The notes beneath the pieces are model-generated. The model worked only from the letters and a program-made list of their open reading frames with translations, had not been told where the DNA came from and made no database searches. Below are positions 6,981 through 14,633 of a DNA stretch of 44,519 bases, one piece after another. The position numbers and the translations under genes are program-made. Position 1 is the stretch's first letter. Each line of letters opens with the position of its first letter. Origin of the DNA: Bacillota bacterium (lineage in GTDB: Bacteria > Bacillota > Sulfobacillia > Sulfobacillales > Sulfobacillaceae); assembly GCA_021795465.1 (NCBI GenBank), contig JAJYPK010000009.1, forward strand, positions 1 to 44,519, in the 5' to 3' direction.

Positions 6981-7218
6981 GAAGAGGTTCGCTACTCCGT
7001 CGATGGGCATCCGAGGATAAAAAGATCTGGCGGCGGGCAGTTGAAATATCGGAGTTGCCATAACCAATGTCGCGGATCGTAAGTTCGCCCCAGATATCTA
7101 AGTATGCTTGGGGCGGACCTATAGTCCGCGCATGGTGTACGATGTTCTGACCCATCAAGTAGAAGATCTTTACGGGGGTTAGGCGGTGACCTTCGGTGTG
7201 TGGCGTAGATAGTTGCAA
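6973..7218 (-). CDS. Doubtful ORF, possible fragment of an unrecognised gene
   Basis: An 81-codon minus-strand ORF with a TTG start overlaps the end of the cupin gene by 8 bases. The stretch PQAYLDIWGELTIRDIGYGN looks protein-like, but I recognise no family and there is no clear ribosome site. The frame remains open upstream only to about 7254. It may be a gene remnant or chance. Confidence 0.2.
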   Translation of the reverse strand: MQLSTPHTEGHRLTPVKIFYLMGQNIVHHARTIGPPQAYLDIWGELTIRDIGYGNSDISTARRQIFLSSDAHRRSSEPLLT

Positions 7219-7532
7219 CCAAGATGTGGGCCAGGGGCCCGTCCCAAAACGTTAATCTTCACGGCTGTTTTGGTCAAGTTGGCGAGTGCAGCGAGTGCAT
7301 AGAACAATATGCCGAGAATCCGAATATCTGTCACGTTATGCTGGTTCTGGCAGAGGCATGTAGTGAATAGCTTCCTGATTCCAACCTGGTTAATCGCTGG
7401 GAGTGTTCATAGCTCCACGCTTCAACGTCTTGAATCGAGTAGTCGCCCGTTGGGTTTTAAGGTTTCCAGGTAAAAGCTACCAGGTGCCCGTTCCGTCGAT
7501 TTGGAGTCGAAGCTATCGAAAGGGAGGACGTC
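6981..7532. other. Intergenic interval with inverted repeats and no firm gene
   Basis: Apart from two doubtful ORFs I see no gene here. GCGGAC (around 7113) and GTCCGC (around 7124) form a perfect 6-bp inverted repeat around CTATA. It is nested beside a longer arm in which GTTCGCCCCA (from about 7085) pairs with TGGGGCGGAC. These could be the transcription end of the cupin operon or debris of a mobile element. The final 30 bases carry the AGGGAGG ribosome site of the next gene. Confidence 0.4.
7224..7370 (+). CDS. Possible 48-residue cysteine-rich small protein
   Basis: ATG 7224 opens a 48-codon frame ending at TAG 7368-7370. It has five cysteines (C15, C22, C25, C36, C46), including a C-x-x-C, spaced in a hydrophilic stretch with a PNIC turn, which could bind zinc or iron. 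There is no good Shine-Dalgarno sequence upstream. It lies in an otherwise empty 550-base interval. It could be a genuine small metal-binding protein, the C-terminal end of a decayed gene, or chance. Confidence 0.25.
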   Translation: MWARGPSQNVNLHGCFGQVGECSECIEQYAENPNICHVMLVLAEACSE

Positions 7533-8125
7533 ATGGGCAGGAACAACGATAGACAAACCTATCACTTGCAACCACGGCCTCACAATATTCCTCTAACGGT
7601 AAAAGAGATTGACACGATACTTCGGGCGGCGGATGAATTGGTTGGTCGCGGCGGACGTCATCTTTTGACCAAAATACTTAAAGGTTCCAAAGACAAACGG
7701 GTATTACAACATGATCTAGACAAAAATCCATGTTATGGGGTGTGGCACGACTTGCCATCCCAAGATGTGCTGGCCGCGATTGATCGGGCTATCGTGGACC
7801 GGTTTCTTAGCGTGGTCTATTCGGGGCAACTTCCTGTGTTGATTTACACGGACTTCGGTTGGGAACGCGAGCGTCGTCTGAGAATTGAAGAATTCTTAGA
7901 GGAATGGACTGACTGGGTAACAAACGGAGTCACCCCCGCGTCGATGGAATACCTCAAGGACCGTGACCGCCAGTAATCTTTGAATTCCTAGAATGGGTAA
8001 GAGGCACAGGAGATCTGCGGTTTATCCCGCTATTGGAGCAGTGGGCCACGGTCGACTATAAAAAGGTGCGAGCCCGGATTCACCACGTGATTGCAGATTT
8101 GCTCGATCGGCCCATCCCGCGTTAG
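7533..8125 (+). pseudogene. RQC-minor-type DNA-binding protein, frameshifted near 7965-7976
   Basis: The first frame (7533-7976, 147 codons) has an RQC-like winged-helix pattern: LTVKEIDTILRAADELVGRG, a KILKGSKDK segment, a short YGVWHDL strand, and a wing reading LPVLIYTDFGWE. It resembles the RQC-minor-1 family of small Firmicute DNA-binding proteins. After the TAA at 7974-7976, another frame (from about 7967) continues with protein-like sequence (FEFLEWVRGTGDLRFIPLL, then VDYKKVRARIHHVI) to TAG 8123-8125. Full-length relatives, as I remember them, carry such a helical tail, so a one-base shift has split the gene. A sequencing error is possible; no slippery heptamer is visible. Start ATG 7533 follows GGGAGG. 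Confidence 0.6.
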
Positions 8126-8254
8126 CATACTTTGGAGGATACCGCTTCAGGATGGCGCAAGTCGGGTGTTCAGCCGACCGCCATGCTCGTGATTTGAAAT
8201 TTAAGTGCCCTCAAAGCTTTGGGGATGACGTCCTCCCCTTGTCGAGTGGTTCCG

Positions 8255-8413
8255 TTACGCTCGCTCCACCAGTCGCTGCAACGCATCGACCGATTCGAGT
8301 GCGGAAACCTCCGGCAGTACCCGCAGTATTTGCTCCTCGGCGATGGTTGCCGGGAACGCTCCGAAGCGGACTATGCGGACGGGGACTCCCGAAGACGTGT
8401 GCATAAAGAACAT
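8255..8413 (-). pseudogene. Possible C-terminal remnant of a Rpn/DUF4351-like protein
   Basis: The last ~52 codons of a minus-strand frame read as one plausible helical domain (VRFGAFPATIAEEQIL, then VLPEVSALESVDALQRLVER). This recalls the C-terminal tails of Rpn/DUF4351-type proteins (often an RFG-x-x-P motif followed by a leucine-rich helix). Upstream codons in the frame do not look like protein. This is a weak assignment in a region that is otherwise decayed. Confidence 0.25.
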
Positions 8414-8532
8414 TCTGCTGACTTCCGTCCGCGCTCTTGCTTGGACAGGAGGGCAGCCACGAGCGACGGATAAACAGTCCAATGCCTTACACACCTCCCG
8501 ATTCCTACCAGGCTCGGGGGGCCTGACGAACC

Positions 8533-8705
8533 TATGACGAAAACCGATCGCAAGTCCGTACCCAGGAAGGCCCGCGAGTGATGGCCACGCTACGCAATAC
8601 CGCCATTGGGTTGCTCCGCTTCTCAAGCTACCCAATATTAGTCGAGCTGTGAAGCATCTGGACCGTCGTCCCGAACACATCGCCGCCCTCGCGGACCGTC
8701 ATTGA
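8533..8705 (+). mobile_element. ISAs1-like transposase, C-terminal remnant (frameshifted)
   Basis: The frame at 8533 reads YDENRSQVRTQEGPRVMATL and continues RNTAIGLLRFSSYP. This matches the end of ISAs1-type (H-repeat associated) DDE transposases, where a DEDRSRVRTG-x-APRVMATLRN motif is standard. After SSYP a one-base shift moves the match into another frame (NISRAVKHLDRRPEHIAAL) that ends at TGA 8703-8705. The N-terminal two thirds of the transposase and recognisable ends are missing, so this is an inactive fragment. Confidence 0.6.
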
Positions 8706-9058
8706 CAGACCGTTGTCGCAATGTCGGTTCCATTACTTTGTCGTTACCTTGGTAATCTGCCCTAGGATGATGCCTAGATCGAGGCCGCTGTCCTCAGCTC
8801 CCGGTAGCCATCCCCACGTCGGGTTTGCGTCGAACGGATACAGGATCCGGTTGAGGAATTATAGGGGGCATTCGTACACTAAGAGGTGGACCTGACTCCA
8901 CCCCTTGTGCTGAAAATCTTCACTATCACAATGGCCTCCGATCAACTCTCCTCCGCCGACAAGTGAAAAATCTAGGATCAATCACGTATTCCCGATTCCC
9001 CATTTGAAGCCAAACACACCCCCCGCCCGCCAACCCGATCGGAGCTGCACCTTACCGA
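8706..9058. other. Non-coding interval downstream of the minus-strand ABC/ECF operon
   Basis: No gene recognised. A near-perfect inverted repeat, AAGAGGTGGA against TCCACCCCTT around CCTGAC (about 8880-8905), lies downstream of the operon end at 9059 and might act as its terminator, although it has no clear U-tract. Confidence 0.35.
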
Positions 9059-9727
9059 TTATCGCTCCATTCTCCCGATGGTCAGGTTGCTACCTGACAC
9101 AGGGCTCATACGAATCGGCGCCGGCAAGTCCTCTGGGTCAGCATCCGCCAACACAGCCAGTTTAGGCCATACTAGAGCTGTGGTTCCCGACAAAACGCCG
9201 GCCAGCAATGTCTGTACCAGCACACGCCCTTCCGCATCGAGCGCCTCGAACGGACGATCGACCATCCAGACAACCGGGGACATGAGTAAGCTTGTGGCCA
9301 AGAGCACGCGACGCTGGTATCCTTCCGATAATGTGCCGATGCGTTGACGGGCCACCGGGCCCAATCCCCACCGAGCCATCTCTCGCACCACGGCCCGCTC
9401 GGGTTTCGACACTTCCCACAATGCCGCCATCCACTGAAGCGCGGACTCCACCGTCATCGCTCGCGCGTCCCAACGCGCTGCTGGGCAATATCCGCGAACC
9501 GCCCGATACTCGTCCAACACGGCCCCGCGCAAGGGATTCCCGTCCCAAATCACGCGGCCCTGGTCGGCTCGCCGTAGTCCCGCCAGCACTTCCAGTAGCA
9601 TTGTCTTACCACTGCCGCTCGGACCGCCAATGACGGCGACCCCCGGATCCAGCGCGAACGTGGCAGATTCCCATACGTGGCGGCCGCCAATTCGGCACGT
9701 GATGCACTCTACAACCAGCGATGCCAT
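9059..9727 (-). CDS. Degenerate ABC-type ATPase subunit (last gene of ECF/ABC operon)
   Basis: A 222-residue nucleotide-binding domain. Walker A is intact (GGPSGSGKT) and the signature region is LSEGYQRR. Three catalytic features are changed. The Q-loop reads GYCPAARWD with no Gln. The Walker B motif ends VVWMVDRP, so the catalytic Glu is Arg. The H-loop reads TALVWPKL with no His. It may therefore bind ATP but hydrolyse poorly, as in the non-catalytic half of asymmetric ABC transporters, with the competent partner perhaps the ATPase at 14630-15553. The longer upstream frame is a shadow; ATG 9727 follows the previous stop by five bases. Confidence 0.75.
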   Translation of the reverse strand: MASLVVECITCRIGGRHVWESATFALDPGVAVIGGPSGSGKTMLLEVLAGLRRADQGRVIWDGNPLRGAVLDEYRAVRGYCPAARWDARAMTVESALQWMAALWEVSKPERAVVREMARWGLGPVARQRIGTLSEGYQRRVLLATSLLMSPVVWMVDRPFEALDAEGRVLVQTLLAGVLSGTTALVWPKLAVLADADPEDLPAPIRMSPVSGSNLTIGRMER

Positions 9728-9732
9728 CGGAC

Positions 9733-10500
9733 TCACACCACCCGCAGGCGTGCCCAAATTCCGGAGACAAGCACCAAGACACTGCCTGCGACCCAGACCC
9801 ACGCCGCCACCGGGATTGTGGTCACCGGCTGCAGCCATCCAGGCGACAGCGCCCCGAGGCCAACAACCAACAAGGAATCCGCGGCGGCCAGGAATCCGAT
9901 AAGTACCGTGCCGGTGCGGGGAGACCATGAACGGCTCGTCACCCAAAGGATCGCACCGCCCGCGAGGGCAAAGGGCACCCACCACACCAGCAGGGCTTTG
10001 AGCCCTACGCCGGCCAATCCCGTGGTCGCGATGATCGCCATAATTCCGAGGTTAAGTGCCCCCAGGCCGATGGCCTGCCACGCCCGAGTTTGCCATGGTT
10101 GTAACGGCGCTGCGGCCATCAGCCGACCCAACGCGCCGGTCCGCCACCCCGTCGGGCCGACCCACGCGACGACCGCCATCCACGGCGCGAGCACCGCCCA
10201 CACGACCAGCGATCCGACCGGCGCTCCCAGTGTGTGCGCGACCATACTGATCAACAGACCCGCGACCCATAGTACCAGCGACCCACCAAGGTACGCCATC
10301 GGCTGCAAGCGGGCTTGAAGCCATGCCACCCGCATGCCGGCCCACGGGTCACGCGTAACTCGCCGGTCGATGCGCGACATCAGAGCGGATTCCAAGCGCT
10401 CCGACTGACGCGCGGTCAGCCCCGGTGTCTCATGGCGTGCGAGAGTTTCGATCTCTTCCACGTTCAGGCTGAGTGGCGCCCACTTGTCCTGGTGACTCAT
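9733..10500 (-). CDS. Membrane protein coupled to the ECF sigma factor, probable anti-sigma factor
   Basis: A 255-residue protein starting at ATG 10500, overlapping the sigma factor stop as ATGA. The first ~75 residues are hydrophilic and charged (LSLNVEEIETLARHETPGL, then ERLESALMSRIDRR). They are followed by about six hydrophobic helices beginning near MAYLGGSLVLWVAGLLISMV. A cytoplasmic N-terminal segment ahead of membrane helices, encoded directly after an ECF sigma gene, is the usual layout of a membrane anti-sigma factor, but I see no known zinc-binding (HxxxCxxC) motif. An alternative is an ABC-2-like permease half. The 122 codons upstream in the same frame are antisense-like shadow. 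Confidence 0.65.
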   Translation of the reverse strand: MSHQDKWAPLSLNVEEIETLARHETPGLTARQSERLESALMSRIDRRVTRDPWAGMRVAWLQARLQPMAYLGGSLVLWVAGLLISMVAHTLGAPVGSLVVWAVLAPWMAVVAWVGPTGWRTGALGRLMAAAPLQPWQTRAWQAIGLGALNLGIMAIIATTGLAGVGLKALLVWWVPFALAGGAILWVTSRSWSPRTGTVLIGFLAAADSLLVVGLGALSPGWLQPVTTIPVAAWVWVAGSVLVLVSGIWARLRVV

Positions 10501-11111
10501 CGCTGTCCCTCCTGTCGTGCAATCACCTCTGCCAATTGCCGGTACGCCCGGGAAAGCCGGGTTTTCACGGTGCCCGTCGGAATGCCCAAGATTTGTCCCA
10601 CACGCTCGACCGGCTGGTCCGCGAAATAATGGAGCCCGACCGTCAGACGCTGTTCGGGGGATAAGGTGGCCAGGGCCCGGCTCACCATATCCACGTCCGC
10701 TACCCGCTCCATCGGCTGAAAATCCCGGGAGACCCGGTGCTCCCAATCGGGTGGCAAGCCCGGGTGCTCCCGAACTCGACGCACATGGTCCCGTACCAGA
10801 TTCACCGCGATACGGTAGACATACGCGATACGGGTGTCTTGCGGCAACCGCTCCCCTTGGCGCCATAGCCGAAAAAACGTGTCCTGTAACAGGTCTTCGG
10901 CCAACTCGCGCTGCTTGGTGAGGCCGTAAAGATACCGGTAAATCGGGTCACGATGGCGCCGGAACAGCAGGGCTAAGGCCTCTTTCTGGCCCGCTCGCAC
11001 TGCCGCCAATAATGCGCCATCACTCATTTCGTCAAGGCTACCTACGCGATCCGCCACGCTCTTATCCCTTCGCTCATCCTCTTCCCTTAGCATAACAGAG
11101 ACGCGGCTCAT
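10497..11111 (-). CDS. ECF-type RNA polymerase sigma factor
   Basis: A 204-residue sigma factor with region 2 (about residues 28-105: ALLFRRHRDPIYRYLYGL, then the core-binding AEDLLQDTFFRLWR motif) and region 4 (about 145-195: LATLSPEQR, then VGQILGIPTGTVKTRLSRA as the -35-binding HTH). Regions 1.1 and 3 are absent, as in extracytoplasmic function sigma factors. ATG 11111 overlaps the preceding permease stop as ATGA; ATG 11093 is a possible later start. It lies inside the operon it may control: a GAACC-N16-CGTTA element precedes the first gene at 15575-15600. The signal is presumably sensed by the membrane proteins alongside it. Confidence 0.9.
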   Translation of the reverse strand: MSRVSVMLREEDERRDKSVADRVGSLDEMSDGALLAAVRAGQKEALALLFRRHRDPIYRYLYGLTKQRELAEDLLQDTFFRLWRQGERLPQDTRIAYVYRIAVNLVRDHVRRVREHPGLPPDWEHRVSRDFQPMERVADVDMVSRALATLSPEQRLTVGLHYFADQPVERVGQILGIPTGTVKTRLSRAYRQLAEVIARQEGQR

Positions 11112-13180
11112 GGCCGAACCACCGCATGGCGCACAAAATGATCAATAGTGGTCCATGTCGGCCACTGCCCACGCTTGACCAGCGTCAGAAACTCCCGCCA
11201 CACCGGCCCCCGCCGGTACACCGGCCCCCGCCGGTACACCGGGATAGCCGCCAGTTGATTGAACAGCGGTGGAATGTGCTGAAGACCGAATTTTCCTGAT
11301 GCAAACGCGGGCCGATATGTGGGGAACGTCAGCCAACTCTGCTCCATGGTCAATACGACCGCTTGGGCCGGCCGCTGGTAATGAGGAAGCGCTGTCCATT
11401 GCTCCGGCATCAGCCAGGTGGATGACCACTGCGACCAGAATCCCGCGAGCTCGCTCGAATTGAGCTCAGGCCCCATTTGTTGGTAGACCTTGTGCATGGT
11501 CTGGAGTAATCCCAGGGCCCCAGGTCCCCATGCGAAGGTCGACAGCCGGAGCTCGTTCGGGTTACCCAGTGCCATTAACGGGACACCATCCCACCATGGG
11601 AAGGACACAACGGTTGCCCGCCGAGATCCCGCAAAGAGCCTCGCTTCCTGGCGCAACGAGGGACGTCCAGCCGACACGATTAAGCCACTGTCCGTCGGTA
11701 TATTGGCATTGGGCGACCACCGATCCGACTGCCACACGCTTGACGCCGTCGACCCGGACCAGAGCGTCAGCCCCGGCAATGTCACGGGCGTGAACCGCCC
11801 GGCTAAAACCTCCAATCCCGTTGTCATGCGCCACCGAGCCTTCCGACTGGTTCCATTGCCTACATTCGTCAGGACGGTTCCTGGTCCCCGATGGGTCACT
11901 TGGAGTCCGTATCGGGCAATCGGCGGGCGGTAAGGGTGTGCCACCTCTTGCCCCGTCAAGGGATACCAGCCTCCGCCGTCGAGCAACGCGCCGGTCCCAT
12001 TGGCAAAGCTTGCGACGGCGGGAGCCATGAATCCGCCCGCCACACTCACGGGGTTGCCTTGGTACTGAACCGTCATAGCTTCATGGGTGCGGGAAACGTA
12101 TAGCCAGCCGCTGGCTGTCCGGCGCGTAGCCACGGTGCGACCACCAATGGATACCCGCACGATTGTCAAGTGCGGGTTGAGCCATAGCGCTGTGATGCCT
12201 GCAGACCGGGGCCAGACGGTGGCCGTCGCATGGATGCCATCGCGGAGCCCCACAGTAAGGTTGACGTGTTCCTGACGGAGACCTTGGTGTGCCAGTGAGC
12301 CCGCTGCGGAAGGCGTCGCGCTCACACGGCTGAACCCTACCATCGGCTCCAAAACGCCCCATGACAACGCCCCCGCTAGGACTACGGTGCCTACGAGCAC
12401 CGCACGCACCCGCCGCGACGGCCCCAACTGCTTCCACAGGGCCACGCCCACCGCGAGCACCATCCCCACCAGCATCAATAGTCCCGTTCGATGGGCGAGG
12501 GCGGCATACGGCCCGAATCCCCACACATCCGTGCCTTTCTCCACAAAGTACCCCCAGGGATCGGTTACCAGGACGCTCGTCATAATCACCCGTCCTAAGG
12601 GGCCTCCACGCCACTGGATCTCACCGAGCACAAAATTGCCGAGGAAACCGAGAAGGGGCAAGGCAAAGGCCGTCATTCCGGACCATACGCCGGGGAGCAA
12701 GGCCCGCCACGCCATGCCCCAGGCCAGCATCAGCACGTTTGTGGATCCGAACACCAATCCGGCCGCCAGCCCGTGCGAGAGAAGACCGCCAAGAGGGCCG
12801 CTGTGCCATGCCGGCACGGCCGCCGTGAGGACCACGGTCGAGACCACCGCTCCCCCCAAACCGAGCAAACCCGTGAAAGCCGCCTGCACCATCCACACCC
12901 CGAGACGGCCCGTCGACCATGACCGTTTGAGCGCCCCGACTTCGATGGGCTCGTCGTCGGCCACCAACTGCAGGCCTACATAGATCCAGAGGAAAGGGCA
13001 AAAGGGAAGCACCGCAACCCACACGGCAAAATTGACAAGCGGCGGAGGCCCCATAAAATGAGCGACAACAAGGGCCCCCAAGAGCGGCACCACGACAGAA
13101 GCTAACACCAGCCACCACACCAAGCGCGTCCGCATTAATTGCGCGCCCCAACGCCGCGCTTCCGCTTCAAATACCATCAT
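11108..13180 (-). CDS. Large ABC-2-like permease with C-terminal ectodomain (M1-like but without HExxH)
   Basis: A 690-residue protein. The N-terminal ~285 residues hold about seven hydrophobic helices in an ABC-2 layout, beginning LVWWLVLASVVVPLLGALVV. The remaining ~400 residues are soluble, rich in Gly, Trp and beta-type sequence (DGGGWYPLTGQEV, then a YGLQVTHRGPGTV strand), and have no membrane helix, so they probably face outside. Annotated ABC-2/M1-aminopeptidase fusions have this order, but neither HExxH nor GAMEN is present, so any relation is to a non-catalytic, binding version. ATG 13180 overlaps the upstream stop as ATGA; an in-frame GTG at 13189 is less likely. Near the C-terminus the six-residue unit VYRRGP occurs twice. 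Confidence 0.65.
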   Translation of the reverse strand: MMVFEAEARRWGAQLMRTRLVWWLVLASVVVPLLGALVVAHFMGPPPLVNFAVWVAVLPFCPFLWIYVGLQLVADDEPIEVGALKRSWSTGRLGVWMVQAAFTGLLGLGGAVVSTVVLTAAVPAWHSGPLGGLLSHGLAAGLVFGSTNVLMLAWGMAWRALLPGVWSGMTAFALPLLGFLGNFVLGEIQWRGGPLGRVIMTSVLVTDPWGYFVEKGTDVWGFGPYAALAHRTGLLMLVGMVLAVGVALWKQLGPSRRVRAVLVGTVVLAGALSWGVLEPMVGFSRVSATPSAAGSLAHQGLRQEHVNLTVGLRDGIHATATVWPRSAGITALWLNPHLTIVRVSIGGRTVATRRTASGWLYVSRTHEAMTVQYQGNPVSVAGGFMAPAVASFANGTGALLDGGGWYPLTGQEVAHPYRPPIARYGLQVTHRGPGTVLTNVGNGTSRKARWRMTTGLEVLAGRFTPVTLPGLTLWSGSTASSVWQSDRWSPNANIPTDSGLIVSAGRPSLRQEARLFAGSRRATVVSFPWWDGVPLMALGNPNELRLSTFAWGPGALGLLQTMHKVYQQMGPELNSSELAGFWSQWSSTWLMPEQWTALPHYQRPAQAVVLTMEQSWLTFPTYRPAFASGKFGLQHIPPLFNQLAAIPVYRRGPVYRRGPVWREFLTLVKRGQWPTWTTIDHFVRHAVVRP
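11201..11242 (-). repeat. 18-bp tandem direct repeat within the large permease gene
   Basis: CACCGGCCCCCGCCGGTA occurs twice in succession (11201-11218 and 11219-11236) and CACCGG starts a third copy. The unit length is a multiple of three, so it adds a repeated VYRRGP block without breaking the frame. It includes the palindrome CCGGT-AC-ACCGG. Replication slippage is the simplest origin. Confidence 0.85.
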
Positions 13181-13908
13181 ACGTCCCACCCCTGTTTCCG
13201 ATTGTAATGAGCCACCGCCGTCGCCGCCGCCCAGAACAGCACCCCGAGACCCACTGTCAGGAGATCCGTGTGCTGTAGCCCTCCGCTTCGGGGGTAGGTG
13301 GTCGCCGGCGTGAGCATGAGGAGCGCCACTGGATGCGGAGGCCGGATTGACACGAGATTCTCAGCCCCAAATGAGACCACCATCCACAGGATCCCAGTCG
13401 CCAAACCCGCGAAGGGCTGTCGGGTGATTTCGCCCGTAAAGACCTGCAAGCCGGTAATCGCTATTGCACCGGGCAGGAGCCACCAAAGTATAGGCGCTGG
13501 ACCCACCAGTAAACCCACCGCAGAAGGCAGTGCCGATCCGACCATCGTGACCCCGACGGCAACCCCGATCATGACAACGAACCAATGAGCGGATCGGGTC
13601 CCTGTCGCGTCCGGAAACGCGGCCATCAGGGCTCGGCGGTGCTGCAACAAGGTCTGCTGACCAACTAGCGTCACGACGACAGCCGCTATCGGCACAGCCA
13701 ACCCCAATACCGTCGCGGCTACGTGGGCTGCCGTGTGATGAACGGCCACGAGTGTTACCATCGCCGCTGCGGGCACCTGGGTGTTCCCGCCGCTGCGGGA
13801 CACCAGCCAGACAGCCGCAGATCCCACGCCAGCGGCCACGATCGCAGGCGACCGGCATACCTGATGCAAGACCCCACGACCGGCGGTGAACCACGACGGC
13901 CCGGTCAT
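13177..13908 (-). CDS. Polytopic membrane protein of the ABC/ECF operon (ABC-2-like subunit 2)
   Basis: A 243-residue hydrophobic protein starting at ATG 13908, which overlaps the preceding stop as ATGA. It has about six predicted helices, among them VTLVAVHHTAAHVAATVLGL and FAGLATGILWMVV, and a QHRRALMAAFPDATGT loop. The upstream protein (13905-14633) has a matching HHRRALFAAYPVSALQ loop, so the two are diverged paralogues, as expected of two permease halves. Beyond that no family is recognised. The apparent long frame upstream of 13908 is a shadow of the neighbouring gene. Confidence 0.65.
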   Translation of the reverse strand: MTGPSWFTAGRGVLHQVCRSPAIVAAGVGSAAVWLVSRSGGNTQVPAAAMVTLVAVHHTAAHVAATVLGLAVPIAAVVVTLVGQQTLLQHRRALMAAFPDATGTRSAHWFVVMIGVAVGVTMVGSALPSAVGLLVGPAPILWWLLPGAIAITGLQVFTGEITRQPFAGLATGILWMVVSFGAENLVSIRPPHPVALLMLTPATTYPRSGGLQHTDLLTVGLGVLFWAAATAVAHYNRKQGWDV

Positions 13909-14633
13909 GCGACATCCCGTCCTTGCGCGCGTGCGCGTCCCATCATCCAACCGGCGCCGCCCCAGAGCACCATGGCTACCCCCAGGGTCACTGCACTGTT
14001 TGCCCACGTCTCGCCGCTTGAGCCGTAAGCATCCGAGTAGAACAGCACCTGCAGGGGCAACGGTGCCACCGCGTATTCCATTGCCGCGATGGATGCCCCC
14101 GCCCAAGTCCATGCGGCCAGGAGTCCTGGCCACGGGCTTCGGAACACCTCCGCTGTCAACGCCGCCAGCCCCCCTAACGCCAGCATGCTGGGCCAGACCA
14201 TCGCCATCAAGGTCCATGGCGCCATGGTCCAACCGGCAATCCACGGCACGAGGTCTGCGACGATGAGCAAAGCCGCATCGAGTCCAGCCACCACGGCCCA
14301 TTGAGCGGCCACCATTTGCAGTGCGCTGACGGGATACGCGGCAAAGAGTGCGCGTCGATGATGGGTCAGATCATGCGCCAGTCCAATGATGAGCACCACG
14401 CCGGCCACCGGCAGGATCACCGTGACCAGGTCTGCGACCAGGTGAAGTGCCACCCAATGCCAGTCGGATGGCCAGACCCAGGCAATGGGCCAGCCGGGGC
14501 GATGACTCGCTCGCACGCGTAACAATAGCCCCACCATGAGCACAAGGCCCAGTGAAGTACCGAGTCCCCATCGCGTCGCCCTGGCCCGACTCCACATGGC
14601 CGAGATCCTTGTAGCCCATGAGTGCCCAATCAT
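13905..14633 (-). CDS. Polytopic membrane protein of the ABC/ECF operon (ABC-2-like subunit 1)
   Basis: A 242-residue protein with about six hydrophobic helices (for example LGTSLGLVLMVGLLLRV, and LVADLVTVILPVAGVVLIIG). ATG 14633 overlaps the ATPase stop as ATGA. The HHRRALFAAYPVSALQ motif between helices is shared with the next gene (QHRRALMAAFPDATGT) and suggests gene duplication. Following directly after an intact ABC ATPase, it is most simply the membrane partner of an ABC-2-type exporter. The substrate is unknown. Confidence 0.65.
   Translation of the reverse strand: MIGHSWATRISAMWSRARATRWGLGTSLGLVLMVGLLLRVRASHRPGWPIAWVWPSDWHWVALHLVADLVTVILPVAGVVLIIGLAHDLTHHRRALFAAYPVSALQMVAAQWAVVAGLDAALLIVADLVPWIAGWTMAPWTLMAMVWPSMLALGGLAALTAEVFRSPWPGLLAAWTWAGASIAAMEYAVAPLPLQVLFYSDAYGSSGETWANSAVTLGVAMVLWGGAGWMMGRARAQGRDVA

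Noticed and set aside
8152-8406. Short plus-strand ORFs in the 8.1-8.9 kb interval
   Set aside because: No ribosome sites, no protein-like patterning and frames that cross transposase debris.
9727-9985. Longer ATPase with an 86-residue N-terminal extension
   Set aside because: The extension is the shadow of the upstream membrane protein in another frame; ATG 9727 directly follows that gene's stop and begins the ABC domain.
9677-10318. 213-codon plus-strand ORF opposite the membrane protein
   Set aside because: Rich in Pro, Thr, Ala and His without hydrophobic core, as expected for the antisense frame of a GC-rich gene.
10501-10866. 122-residue N-terminal extension of the anti-sigma-like membrane protein
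   Set aside because: It lies inside the sigma factor gene in another frame and is Gly/Pro/Arg-rich shadow; the ATGA overlap at 10500 defines the start.
13909-14301. N-terminal extension of the second permease subunit
   Set aside because: It overlaps the first permease subunit in another frame and has non-membrane, Arg/Gly-rich shadow composition.
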